NCBI RefSeq assembly: GCF_003931915.1
Contig: NZ_RSAA01000026.1
Location: 218,138-282,137, forward strand
DNA length: 64,000 nt
Origin: Saccharopolyspora rhizosphaerae
GTDB taxonomy: Bacteria; Actinomycetota; Actinomycetes; Mycobacteriales; Pseudonocardiaceae
Direction: 5' to 3'
Both the position numbers and the translations under genes were made by a program. How positions within the stretch are numbered: the stretch's first letter is position 1; every line of letters begins with the position of its first letter. A model generated the notes under the pieces. The model did no database searches, had not been told where the DNA came from, and saw nothing but the letters and a program-made list of their open reading frames with translations. This document shows positions 16,660-25,222 of the stretch, one piece after another.

Positions 16660-17967
16660 GTGTTCGCCCGTCGCATCGTCGTCATCGGCACCGGGTACGT
16701 GGGACTGACCACAGGTGCCTGCCTGGCCTCGTTGGGGCACCGCGTGGTGTGCAGCGACGTCAACGCCGAGAAGGTCGCCGAGCTGTCCCGCGGTGAGGTC
16801 CGGATCCACGAGCCGGGTTTGGCCGAGCTGGTGCGGGAGGGCATCGCCGCAGGTCGGCTGGAGTTCGTCGTCGGTTCCGCAGGTGCGGTCGCCGATGCCG
16901 AGGTCGTGTTCCTGTGCGTGCCGACGCCGATGGGGTCCGGCGGTGCGGCTGACCTCGCCGTCGTCGAGTCCGTCGCCGGTGAGGTCCGCGACGTGCTGCC
17001 CACCAGGTGCGTGGTGGTCACCAAGTCGACCGTCCCGGTGGGCACGTCGAAGCGGCTCGCCGAGCACCTCGACCGCGAGGACGTCGCGGTCGTCAGCAAC
17101 CCCGAGTTCCTGCGCGAGGGGTCGGCGGTGCACGACTTCCTCAACCCGGACCGCATCGTCGTCGGCTCCGACACGCAGGACGCCGCCGAACGCGTCGCCG
17201 CCCTCTACGCGCGGCTGGGTGCGCCGACGGTGCTCACCGACGCGGCGAGCGCGGAGATGGTGAAGTACGCGGCGAACTGCTTCCTGGCCACCAAGCTCTC
17301 CTACGTCAACGCGATCGCGGAGCTGTGCGAGCAGCTGGGCGCGGACATCACCGACGTCACCGAGGGCATGGGCTACGACCGGCGGATCGGCCAGTCGTTC
17401 CTGCAACCCGGCCCGGGCTGGGGCGGTTCGTGCCTGCCCAAGGACACCGCCGCGCTGCTGCAGGTCGCCGAGGCCGTCGACTTCGAGTTCCCGCTGCTGC
17501 AGGCCACGATCTCGTCGAACGCGCACCAGCGGCAGCGGATGGTGGGCAAGGTCCGCGAGGCCTGCGGCGGCTCGCTGGCAGGGGAGCGGATCGGCCTGCT
17601 GGGGCTGACGTTCAAGGCGGGCACCGACGACCTGCGCGACTCCCCGGCGCTGGAGGTCGCCCGGTTGCTGGCCGACAACGGCGCCGAGCTGATCGCCCAC
17701 GACCCCGGCCTGCGCGGCGACGAACCGGAGCTGCCCGCCGGCCTGACCCTGGTCGACGACCCGTACCAGGCGGCGAAGGGCGCCGCGGCGCTGGTGCTGC
17801 TCACCGAGTGGCAGGCGTTCCGGACCCTCGACTGGACCCTCGTCGCCGAAGCCCTCACCGGCCGCATCGTCGTCGACACGCGCAACCACCTCGACCCCGA
17901 CGTCCTCCGCCGAGCCGGCCTCTCCTGGCGTGGAGTCGGCCGCACCCCGGTCACAGCCCTCACCTGA
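16660..17967 (+). CDS. ugd: UDP-glucose 6-dehydrogenase
   Basis: This 435-residue enzyme oxidises UDP-glucose to UDP-glucuronate with two NAD+. It has the N-terminal Rossmann motif VIGTGYVGL (about 7-15), VPTPMG, the STVPVGT segment, the substrate-loop SNPEFLREG and the active-site GPGWGGSCLPKD with catalytic Cys258. The C-terminal UDP-binding domain contains GLTFKAGTDDLRDSPAL. GTG 16660 is chosen because GAAGGGG lies about nine bases before it; a TTG three codons earlier is less likely. The product feeds capsule or cell-wall uronic acid synthesis; no polymer cluster is adjacent. Confidence 0.95.
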   Translation: MFARRIVVIGTGYVGLTTGACLASLGHRVVCSDVNAEKVAELSRGEVRIHEPGLAELVREGIAAGRLEFVVGSAGAVADAEVVFLCVPTPMGSGGAADLAVVESVAGEVRDVLPTRCVVVTKSTVPVGTSKRLAEHLDREDVAVVSNPEFLREGSAVHDFLNPDRIVVGSDTQDAAERVAALYARLGAPTVLTDAASAEMVKYAANCFLATKLSYVNAIAELCEQLGADITDVTEGMGYDRRIGQSFLQPGPGWGGSCLPKDTAALLQVAEAVDFEFPLLQATISSNAHQRQRMVGKVREACGGSLAGERIGLLGLTFKAGTDDLRDSPALEVARLLADNGAELIAHDPGLRGDEPELPAGLTLVDDPYQAAKGAAALVLLTEWQAFRTLDWTLVAEALTGRIVVDTRNHLDPDVLRRAGLSWRGVGRTPVTALT

Positions 17968-18077
17968 GCGGGACGCCGCCTCGTCGGCGGACGTCCGGTT
18001 CCAGCCGCGGGGTCCTTGCGCCGAAAGGCGGTGGGGAGGTGGGTTGATCGACCCTCGCCACCGGGGTGTCGGGAACC

Positions 18078-18083
18078 TAGGGT
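18078..18083 (+). promoter_or_regulatory. -10 hexamer TAGGGT of a leaderless transcript
   Basis: TAGGGT is six bases before GTG 18090, with no ribosome site between them. This is the same spacing seen before several other genes in the window. Confidence 0.5.
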
Positions 18084-18089
18084 GGGCGC

Positions 18090-19892
18090 GTGTTCACGAC
18101 TCGGCCGGAGCTCGCCGGCACTCACGGGATGGTCGCTTCGACGCACTGGCTCGCCTCGGCTGCGGGGATGGCCGTGCTGGAGGACGACGGGAACGCCTTC
18201 GACGCGGCCGTCGCGGCCGGGTTCGTGCTGCAGGTCGTCGAACCGCACCTGAACGGGCCGGGTGGTGAGGTCCCGGCCTTGTTCGCCACGGCCGCCGACC
18301 CGCGCCCGCGGGCGTTGTGCGGTCAGGGCCCGGCGCCGGCCGGTGCGACGATCGAGCACTACCGCGACGAGCTCGGCCTCGACCTGGTCCCCGGCACCGG
18401 GTTCCTGGCCACGACGGTGCCGGGCGCGTGGGACGGCTGGTTGACGCTGCTGCGCGACCACGGCACGAAGACGCTGCGCGAGGTGTTGACCTACGCGGTC
18501 GGGTACGCGCGCGGCGGGTACCCGATCGTGCCGCGCATCAGCGAGACCATCGGCACGGTCGCGGGCATGTTCCGGCAGCACTGGCAGACCTCCGCGAAGT
18601 GGTGGCTCAACCCCGACGGTTCGGTGCCGGAGCCGGGTTCGGTCCTGCGCAACCCCGTCCTCGCCGACACCTGGGAGCGGTTGCTGGCCGAGGCCGAGTC
18701 GGTCACCGGCCGGGAGGCGCAGATCGACGCCGCGCGCCGCGCATGGGCGCAGGGCTTCGTGGCCGAGGCGGTGGAGAAGTTCGTGCATGTCCCGCACCGG
18801 GACAACTCGGGCGGCGACCACGCGGGCGTGCTCACCGCGCAGGACATGGCCGACTTCGAGACCACCTACGAGGACCCGTTGACGGTCGACTTACCGGGCG
18901 GGTGGACGCTGGCGAAGTTCGGCATCTGGTCGCAGGGGCCGGCCCTCGCCCAGCAGTTGCAGCTGTTGGAAGACCTCCCGGTGTCCTACGTGGACGGAGT
19001 CGCCTCGGCGGACACCGTGCACGCGGCGGTGGAGGCCACCAAGCTCGCCTTCGCCGACCGCGAGGCCTGGTACGGCGACTCGGCCGACCCCGGTGTGCTG
19101 GCCGACCTGGTCTCCGAGGACTACGCCGCTCGGCGCCGGGAGTTGATCGGCTCGACGGCCTCGCCGCACCTGCGGCCCGGCTCGCCCGGCGGCCGCGCAC
19201 CCGTCCTGCCCGCGTTCGTCGCCGAAGGGCGCGGTGTCGGTGGTCAGTCCGACCCGAGCGGCGTCGGCATCGGCGAGCCCACCGTGCTGCCCAACGGGGA
19301 GAGCCGCGGCGACACCGTGCACATCGACGTCGTCGACCGCTGGGGGAACATGATCTCCGCGACCCCCTCCGGTGGGTGGTTGCAGTCCTCGCCGACGATC
19401 CCGGAACTCGGCTTCTGCCTGGGCAGCCGTGCCCAGATGTTCTGGCTGGAAGAGGGGCTGCCGAACTCGCTGAAGCCGGGCAAGCGCCCGCGCATCACGT
19501 TGAGCCCGTCGCTGGCCCTGCGGGGCGGGGTCCCCACGCTGGCGTTCGGCACGCCGGGCGGTGACCAGCAGGACCAGTGGCAGCTGTGCTTCTGGCTGGC
19601 ACACGTGCGCGCCGGGCTGAACCTGCAGGCCGCCATCGACGCGCCCGCCTGGCACAGCGCCGCGTTCCCGCGCTCCTTCTACCCGCGTGAGTGGGAACCG
19701 GGTGCGGTGGCGGTGGAATCGCGCATCGGCGCCGGCACCATCGCCGCGCTGGAAGCCCGTGGTCACAAGGTCGAGGACAACGGGCCGTGGTCGTTGGGAC
19801 GCCTCTCGGCGGTCTCCCGCGACCCGGAGTCGGGCATGCTCAAGGCCGCCGCCAACCCGCGCGGCGCCCAGGGCTACGCGGCCGGCCGCTGA
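18090..19892 (+). CDS. gamma-glutamyltransferase family protein
   Basis: This 600-residue Ntn-hydrolase-type protein lacks an obvious signal peptide, so it is probably cytoplasmic. GGT features include the N-terminal GNAFDAAVAAGFVLQVVEP, HLNGPGGE, and the autocleavage site GD-Thr409 (GDTVHIDVVD), where Thr409 would become the nucleophile. The later RPRITLSPSLAL and FGTPGGDQQDQWQL follow the family. Members act on gamma-glutamyl amides such as glutathione, or as acylases. Here the catalytic Thr is followed by VHIDV rather than the THFSV of typical GGT, so it is a divergent member. Its 3' end overlaps the convergent glycerate kinase gene by 19 bases. Confidence 0.88.
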   Translation: MFTTRPELAGTHGMVASTHWLASAAGMAVLEDDGNAFDAAVAAGFVLQVVEPHLNGPGGEVPALFATAADPRPRALCGQGPAPAGATIEHYRDELGLDLVPGTGFLATTVPGAWDGWLTLLRDHGTKTLREVLTYAVGYARGGYPIVPRISETIGTVAGMFRQHWQTSAKWWLNPDGSVPEPGSVLRNPVLADTWERLLAEAESVTGREAQIDAARRAWAQGFVAEAVEKFVHVPHRDNSGGDHAGVLTAQDMADFETTYEDPLTVDLPGGWTLAKFGIWSQGPALAQQLQLLEDLPVSYVDGVASADTVHAAVEATKLAFADREAWYGDSADPGVLADLVSEDYAARRRELIGSTASPHLRPGSPGGRAPVLPAFVAEGRGVGGQSDPSGVGIGEPTVLPNGESRGDTVHIDVVDRWGNMISATPSGGWLQSSPTIPELGFCLGSRAQMFWLEEGLPNSLKPGKRPRITLSPSLALRGGVPTLAFGTPGGDQQDQWQLCFWLAHVRAGLNLQAAIDAPAWHSAAFPRSFYPREWEPGAVAVESRIGAGTIAALEARGHKVEDNGPWSLGRLSAVSRDPESGMLKAAANPRGAQGYAAGR

Positions 19893-21031
19893 CCTGACGC
19901 GGCCGGGAGCGTCGTCCCGAGCAGCAGCACCCGGAGGGTGCGCGCGGTCGCGTCGGTGATCAACCGCGGCGCCGTGGTGATGGCGTCCGGCAGCGCGACC
20001 GGACCGGTGAGGATGCCGGTGATCGCGTCGATCCCGTGCTCGTAGCTGGTGTCGGCGCCGGGGCCGATGGTGCCGCACAGCGCGATCACCGGTTTGCCGT
20101 GCTGCTTGGCCCGCCGGGCGACCTCGGTCGGGATCTTGCCGAGCGCGGTGGACGCGTCGATGGCACCTTCGGCGGTGATCACCAGGTCGGCGGTCCGCAG
20201 CCGCTGGTCGAGGTCGGTGCTGGTCAGGAACACGTCGAAGCGGGACCGCAGGCGTGCGCCGAGGACACCGGCGAGCCCGGCGGCCAACCCACCGGACGCC
20301 CCGGCACCTGGCAGCTCGGCCAGCTCGGGGTCCAGCAGCTGAGCCCAGTGCGCCATCGCCGAGGACAGCAGCTCCACGCTCGCCGCCGACGCGCCCTTCT
20401 GCGGGCCGAAGCGGCGGGCGACGCCGTCGGGGCCGCAGAGCACGTTGCGCGGGTTCACCGCGACCGTCATCTCCACTTCGGACAGTCGCGGGTCGAGTCC
20501 CGTGACGTCGACGCTCCGGGCGCGCAGCAGCTCTGCTCCACCCGGCCCGATCTCGCGCTCCTGCTCGTCACCGATCCGCACGCCCAGCGCCTGCAACGTC
20601 CCGGCACCCCCGTCGCAGACGCCCGAATCTCCGCAGCCGACCACGAGCCGCTCGGCACCGGCGTCCAGCGCGGCGCGGATCAGCTCACCGACGCCGCGGC
20701 TCGTGGTGCGACCGGGATCGCGGCCGTCGGCCGGAACCAGGGACAACCCGGCCGCGGCGGCCATCTCCACGAAGGCCGTGTTCCCGTCCAGCAGCGCGAA
20801 GTGGGTGTCGACCCGGTCACCGAGCGGACCCGTCACGGTCGCGGGCACGAGCGTGCCGCCGGTGGCGCGGGCCAGCAGCCGGGCCGATCCCTCACCACCG
20901 TCGATCAGCGGAACGGCGTCGACGACGCTGCCCGGGATGACCCGCCTGACGCCGGCCTGGATGGCGTCGGCGACCTGCTCGGCGTCCAGGCATTCCTTGA
21001 AACCGCTCGGCGCGACGACGATGCGCAACAT
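19874..21031 (-). CDS. glycerate kinase (type I, GarK/GlxK family)
   Basis: This 385-residue protein begins IVVAPSGFKECLDAEQVADAI, the family's N-terminal phosphate-loop region. It contains the conserved PLIDGGEGS, GCGDSGVCDGGAG (family GGSATND-like segment), NPRNVLCGPDGVARRFGPQKGA and GALGKIP-like STALGKIPTEVARR. It phosphorylates D-glycerate to 2-phosphoglycerate, linking glyoxylate or glucarate breakdown to glycolysis. GGAGGG lies before ATG 21031. It is 19 bases downstream of the SLC13 carrier gene, so the two are probably one operon for uptake and use of a small carboxylate. Confidence 0.92.
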   Translation of the reverse strand: MLRIVVAPSGFKECLDAEQVADAIQAGVRRVIPGSVVDAVPLIDGGEGSARLLARATGGTLVPATVTGPLGDRVDTHFALLDGNTAFVEMAAAAGLSLVPADGRDPGRTTSRGVGELIRAALDAGAERLVVGCGDSGVCDGGAGTLQALGVRIGDEQEREIGPGGAELLRARSVDVTGLDPRLSEVEMTVAVNPRNVLCGPDGVARRFGPQKGASAASVELLSSAMAHWAQLLDPELAELPGAGASGGLAAGLAGVLGARLRSRFDVFLTSTDLDQRLRTADLVITAEGAIDASTALGKIPTEVARRAKQHGKPVIALCGTIGPGADTSYEHGIDAITGILTGPVALPDAITTAPRLITDATARTLRVLLLGTTLPAASGQRPAA

Positions 21032-21050
21032 TGCTTCCCTCCACGGTGGA

Positions 21051-22472
21051 CTAGAGCGACAGGCTCAGCAGGGGCCAGATGAGCAGGGCGAACAGCACGA
21101 CCAGCCCGGCCGTGACCGGCCCCAGCACCAGCGCGAGCCGCCTCAGCTCGCGCGGTGCGCAGTGCTCGGCGAACATCGCCAGCGGCTTCGCCGAAGACGG
21201 CAGCGTGTGGCAGAAACCGGCGGCGGCGGTCGAGGCGAAGGCCACCGCGACCGGGTTCGCGCCGACGGCCAGCGCGGCCGGCACCAGCAGCGGGATGAGC
21301 ACCGCCGACCGCGCCGACCGGGACGTGACCAGCAGGTGCAGCGCGGTGCTCAGCACCACGACCGCGATCAGCAGCGGCACCAGGCCCTCGCCGATCAGCG
21401 CGTGCTCGGCGATCCACCGCGCGGCACCGGAGTCGGTGAGCGCGGTGCCCAGCGCGCCGGTCGCGGCCATGAACAGCAGCAACGACCAGGGGATTTCACC
21501 GACCGCGGCTTTCATCGGCACGGTGCCGAAGCGCGGCGAGGTGACCAGCAGGGCGGCACCGAGCGCGACGAGTGCAGGGGGCAGACCGTGCCAGGGCTCG
21601 GTGCTCCACAGCAGCACCACGACGGCCAGCAGCGCGCCGGCCCGGACCTCTGCGGGTCGCAGCCGTTCCGGCACGTCCAGCCGGGCGCGCAGGGCGGCCA
21701 CGTCGACGCGCAGTGGCGCGCGCCGGTCCGCCCCTCCCGTCCACAGCACCAGTTCGGCGGCCAGGTGGGAGCTGACCAGCGCGAACGGTAGACCCCACAC
21801 GAGCCACCAGCCGAACGAGATGCCTTCACCGGTCGTGGCAGCGAGGACCTGGCTGGTGATCAGGTGGGCTCCGGCACCGGTCAGGGTGGCGATGGCGGAC
21901 AGCAGGACCACCACCGGCACGAGCAGGCCGACCGTCCGGACCAGGCGGTCCGGCAGTGCGGACGCCAGCGCGCGGTGCAGCGGGAGGGCCATCGCGGCCC
22001 GGCCGCTGGTGCTCGGGATCAGCAGGGCCGTGCCGACCAAGCCGAGCGTGAGCAGGTGGCACAGCGACCGCGGGGTCCGCGCCCGGCCGGCCAGGGCGAG
22101 CGCCATCCGCGCGGGCAGTCCGGTGCGGTTGACGCCCGCTGCCAGCATGAACGCGGCCACCAGCAGCCAGACCTGGTCCTCGCCGAGCGCGGCGAACAGC
22201 CGCTCCGATTCCAGCACGCCCAGCACCGCCAGCACCGCAGCTGCCAGCAGGGCGACGAAGGTGTCGTCGGTTCGCGACCGCGTCCACCCGATGATCGCCG
22301 CGCCGAACACGACCAGCGTCAGCAGCGCGTCGCGGCTCAGCGACCCGTCCAGGGCCGGGTCCGGCACGGTGAGGACCGCCAGCACTCCGAAGACGCCGAC
22401 GCCGGCGAGGGTGAACCCGACCGCCCAGCCCCGCCCGTCGACCGGGTCCGCTCCCACGTCCTCGACCTGCAC
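21051..22472 (-). CDS. SLC13/DASS-family anion permease
   Basis: This 473-residue membrane protein has about 11-12 helices. The duplicated hairpin motifs of the DASS fold appear as IPSTSGRAAMALPLHRAL in the first half and TSRSARSAVLIPLLVPAALA in the second; these carry the substrate and cation sites. LTGAGAHLITSQVL is also typical. Members carry di- or tricarboxylates, sulfate or other anions, often with Na+. Its operon partner is glycerate kinase, so glycerate, tartronate or a related acid is a reasonable guess. The C-terminus is short and cytoplasmic TrkA/RCK domains are absent. The upstream region holds a DnaA-box cluster. Confidence 0.85.
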   Translation of the reverse strand: MQVEDVGADPVDGRGWAVGFTLAGVGVFGVLAVLTVPDPALDGSLSRDALLTLVVFGAAIIGWTRSRTDDTFVALLAAAVLAVLGVLESERLFAALGEDQVWLLVAAFMLAAGVNRTGLPARMALALAGRARTPRSLCHLLTLGLVGTALLIPSTSGRAAMALPLHRALASALPDRLVRTVGLLVPVVVLLSAIATLTGAGAHLITSQVLAATTGEGISFGWWLVWGLPFALVSSHLAAELVLWTGGADRRAPLRVDVAALRARLDVPERLRPAEVRAGALLAVVVLLWSTEPWHGLPPALVALGAALLVTSPRFGTVPMKAAVGEIPWSLLLFMAATGALGTALTDSGAARWIAEHALIGEGLVPLLIAVVVLSTALHLLVTSRSARSAVLIPLLVPAALAVGANPVAVAFASTAAAGFCHTLPSSAKPLAMFAEHCAPRELRRLALVLGPVTAGLVVLFALLIWPLLSLSL

Positions 22473-22538
22473 GAGGAAGACTCTCGGGGACCGGGCTGAG
22501 GCTCCGGTGAAGGCCGGGTGAGAGCACCTTCATCCACC

Positions 22539-22660
22539 TTGTCCACAGGCCTGTGGATGGAGTTGTCCACAGGTGCCTGACCTGGGAAGACGTCACCCCT
22601 CAGGCGGAGTTGTGCACAGCTGTGGACGGATTTATCCACAGCTGTGCACAGGTCTCCACA
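22539..22660. promoter_or_regulatory. cluster of DnaA-box-like 9-mers
   Basis: Eight sites fall within 122 bases. Perfect boxes are TTGTCCACA at 22539-22547 and 22563-22571, and TTATCCACA at 22632-22640. Near matches are CCATCCACA (minus, 22552-22560), TTGTGCACA (22610-22618), CCGTCCACA (minus, 22621-22629), CTGTGCACA (22642-22650) and GTCTCCACA (22652-22660). TTRTCCACA is the established DnaA recognition sequence. No dnaA, dnaN or AT-rich unwinding element is present, so an origin is unlikely; a DnaA-titrating or DnaA-regulatory locus fits better. The cluster begins 66 bases upstream of the SLC13 start. Confidence 0.7.
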
Positions 22661-22857
22661 ACACCGCCTCACCAGCACGAGCACACTCCGGCCGACCGGC
22701 CCGGCTCCTCCCTCCCCCACCCGCGCCCCCGCCTTCGAACTTCTCGCGAGGTTTCGAACGAGGCGGAAGGGCAGCTCAGCGCGACGTCGTGGTGGACCCC
22801 GGTCCTGCCACACCCGAGCGCTTCGCAGACCTCGGCGTGTCCGTGCTGGTGAGAGCG

Positions 22858-22891
22858 CTCCCCTCGAACTTCTCGGGAAGTTCGAGGGGAG
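22858..22891. repeat. perfect 15-bp inverted repeat, loop TCGG
   Basis: The arms CTCCCCTCGAACTTC (22858-22872) and its exact complement (22877-22891) flank a TCGG loop. It could act as a terminator for the response-regulator operon, though it lies 218 bases past that stop. The core CGAACTTC recurs in the neighbouring hairpin. Confidence 0.75.
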
Positions 22892-22900
22892 ACGTGGCCG

Positions 22901-22920
22901 CGAACTTCTCGGGAAGTTCG
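22901..22920. repeat. second CGAACTTC hairpin with the same TCGG loop
   Basis: An 8-bp perfect stem (22901-22908 with 22913-22920) repeats the core and loop of the hairpin at 22858-22891, nine bases further on. The duplication suggests a repeat element rather than two independent terminators. Confidence 0.7.
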
Positions 22921-23108
22921 ACGGGAGCTTCAGGCGTCGACGTTGTCGCGAAGTCCGCAGGGGCTTGGCCCGGCCTTGCTGCAGGTCCTGGGTCGTCGTG
23001 GTGAGGGACGCCGCGGCTGCGCGTGCCGACGTCTTCAGGACTGGCGTGCGATCGGTGGAACCGCTGTGCTCGGGGAGTGGCGCACCGGCAGCGCGCAGGC
23101 GGCGCGAC

Positions 23109-23771
23109 CTAGGCGCCCAGTCGGTATCCCATGCCGCGGACGGTGCCGATGCGCTCGTTGCCGATCTTGCGGCGCAACGCACGGACGTAGACGTCCACGA
23201 CGTTCGATCCCGGGTCGAAGTCGTAACTCCACACGTGGGAGAGGATCTGCTCGCGGCTCAGCACCTGACCCGGGTGCCGGAGGAACAGCTCCAGCAGCGC
23301 GAACTCGCGGGCCGTCAGGTCCACGACGCCGGTCGGCACCTGGGCGCGGCGGGTGCGCAGGTCCAGCGACAGCTCGCCGTCGCGCAACACCGTCACCTCC
23401 TCGACGCGCTCCGCCGAGCGCAGGCGCAGCCGGATGCGGGCCAGCAGTTCCTCGAAGCGGAAAGGCTTGGTCATGTAGTCGTCGGCGCCGCCTTCCAGCC
23501 CGGCGACGGTGTCGTGCACGGTGTCCCGCGCGGTCAGGATGATCACCGGCGCTGCCACCCGCTTGGCGCGGACGTCGCGCAGCACTGAGAAGCCGTCCCG
23601 GCCGGGCAACCCCAGGTCCAGCACGGCCAGGTCGTACTCGCCGTCGACCAGGTGCTGCAACGCCGCATCGCCGTCGGTGACGACGGTGGTGGTGAACCCG
23701 CTGGCCCGCAGTCCCTTCTCGATGAACGCCGCGATGCGCTCCTCGTCCTCGACGATCAGGATCTTGCTCAT
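23109..23771 (-). CDS. OmpR/PhoB-family response regulator
   Basis: This 220-residue regulator has an N-terminal receiver domain with acidic Glu8/Asp9, phosphoacceptor Asp52 (AVLDLGLPG), the Thr of ILTA and Lys of YMTKPFR. The C-terminal winged helix (about 125-218) includes LTAREFALLELFLRHPGQVLS and DVYVRALRRKIG. It would be phosphorylated by the kinase encoded just upstream; its ATG and the kinase stop share one base (TGATG), so translation is coupled. It is nearest the CutR/MprA/TcrA types found in actinomycetes. Its targets are unknown; the small Pro-rich membrane protein at the head of the operon is a possible signal partner. Confidence 0.95.
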   Translation of the reverse strand: MSKILIVEDEERIAAFIEKGLRASGFTTTVVTDGDAALQHLVDGEYDLAVLDLGLPGRDGFSVLRDVRAKRVAAPVIILTARDTVHDTVAGLEGGADDYMTKPFRFEELLARIRLRLRSAERVEEVTVLRDGELSLDLRTRRAQVPTGVVDLTAREFALLELFLRHPGQVLSREQILSHVWSYDFDPGSNVVDVYVRALRRKIGNERIGTVRGMGYRLGA

Positions 23772-25222
23772 CACTCGTCCCCCGTGGTCCTCGCGGGCAG
23801 TTCCAGCCGGAAGGTCGCGCCCGTGCCGGGCGTGGAGCGCACCACGACCCGGCCGTGGTGGGCGTCGGCGATGGCCCGGACGATGGCCAGGCCCAGGCCG
23901 GCCCCGCCCGTGCGGCCGGTGCCGTGGGTGAACCGCTCGAAGATCTTCTGGACCTCCGCCGGGTCGACACCCGGTCCGTCGTCGCTGACCCACAGCTCGA
24001 CCGTCCCGTCGCCGACGGCCGAGCCGATCCGGATCGTCGACCCCTCCTCGGTGTGCTGCACCGCGTTCTGCGCCAGCTGCACCACCGCCTGGGTGATCCG
24101 CTGCCCGTCCAGCGCGAACTCGCCCTCGCCGACCTCGGCCAGCACCCAGCGCCGGTCCCCGAGCGAGCGCACCTTCGCGTCGATGTCACTGGTCAGTTCG
24201 GCCAGCGACACCGCGGTCGGGGAGACGAAGTCGGGCCGGTCGGCCTTGGCCAGCACGAGCAGGTCGTTGACGATGCGAGTCATCCGGTCGAGCTCGTCGG
24301 TGCACAGCCGGACCACCTCGTCGCGCTCGGCGGGATCGACCCCGATCAGCTCGAGGTTGCCGCGCACGATCGTGATCGGGGTGCGCAGCTCGTGGCCGGC
24401 GTCGTCGACGAACTGCCGCTGGATGCGGAAGGCGTCCTCCAGCCGGTCCAGCATCGCGTTGAACTGGTCTGCCAGCGCGGCGATGTCGTCGCGCCCTTCC
24501 ACCGGGATGCGCCTGGTCAGGTCGTGCTCGGTGATCTCGGCGGCGGCCTGCCGCACGGCGCGCACCGGCGCCAGGATCAGACCCGCCACCACCCAGGAGA
24601 TCAACGCCGCCAGCACCACGCCGAGGGCGCTGACCAGCAACAGCACTCGGACGCTGCGCTCCACTTCGGCGGTCTCGGCCGCCGTGTGGCGCTCGATCAC
24701 GAACCACGCGCTGCCGCCGCCCGCTGTCTCGGCGCGCACCTTCACCCAGTGCACCGGCCCGGCCGCGGTGTCCAGCACGCCGTGGGCTTCCGGGGCGTCG
24801 ACGATCCGCTGCAGCACCGCCCGGTCGTGCGCGACGGTCTTGATCGACTCGGTCTGCTCCTGCGACACCACACCCAGACCGCCTGCGGTGGGCCACGCTC
24901 CGATCAGCGCCTCGTCGCCGTCCGGGTACTGGTGGCCGAGGTAGTTGCGCAGCAGCGTCCCCGGGTCGGCGAGCACCGTGCCGGTGACCGGGTCCCGGCC
25001 GCGCTCGGCGAAGGCCACGAACTCCCGGGCCTCCTGCTCCACCGACTCGGTCACCCGGTGGTCGACCTCGTCGTGCAGGTACTCGCGGACGATCACGATG
25101 ACCGTCAGCAGCACCAGGACCAGCACGAGCAGCAACCAGCCCATGATCTGGGCGCGGGCGGGCACGCGGGTGCCGCGGCGTCCGGCGATCTTCAGCGGAC
25201 GGGTCGGCAGGTCAGTCGTCAT
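23771..25222 (-). CDS. HAMP-containing sensor histidine kinase
   Basis: This 483-residue membrane kinase has two membrane helices (about 27-46 and 191-217) around a 145-residue extracytoplasmic sensor domain, then HAMP (about 218-270), HisKA with phospho-acceptor His277 (DDAGHELRTP) and a HATPase domain. The N-box is QLAQNAVQHT and the G boxes are DDGPGV and GGAGLGLAIV. It pairs with the OmpR-type regulator downstream. Its start overlaps the small membrane protein gene upstream by 11 bases, so three genes form one unit. The signal is unknown. Confidence 0.95.
   Translation of the reverse strand: MTTDLPTRPLKIAGRRGTRVPARAQIMGWLLLVLVLVLLTVIVIVREYLHDEVDHRVTESVEQEAREFVAFAERGRDPVTGTVLADPGTLLRNYLGHQYPDGDEALIGAWPTAGGLGVVSQEQTESIKTVAHDRAVLQRIVDAPEAHGVLDTAAGPVHWVKVRAETAGGGSAWFVIERHTAAETAEVERSVRVLLLVSALGVVLAALISWVVAGLILAPVRAVRQAAAEITEHDLTRRIPVEGRDDIAALADQFNAMLDRLEDAFRIQRQFVDDAGHELRTPITIVRGNLELIGVDPAERDEVVRLCTDELDRMTRIVNDLLVLAKADRPDFVSPTAVSLAELTSDIDAKVRSLGDRRWVLAEVGEGEFALDGQRITQAVVQLAQNAVQHTEEGSTIRIGSAVGDGTVELWVSDDGPGVDPAEVQKIFERFTHGTGRTGGAGLGLAIVRAIADAHHGRVVVRSTPGTGATFRLELPARTTGDE

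Larger units (their letters stand above)
22661..23108. other. gene-free tract with hairpin repeats
   Basis: I see no credible gene in these 448 bases between the DnaA-box cluster and the response-regulator stop. Open frames here show no recognisable domains and change composition along their length. The tract holds three CGAACTTC-type inverted repeats: an imperfect one at about 22734-22759 and perfect ones at 22858-22891 and 22901-22920. Confidence 0.6.

Noticed and set aside
22539..22660. Chromosomal origin of replication
   Set aside because: There is no dnaA, dnaN or rpmH nearby, only three perfect boxes, and no AT-rich unwinding region.
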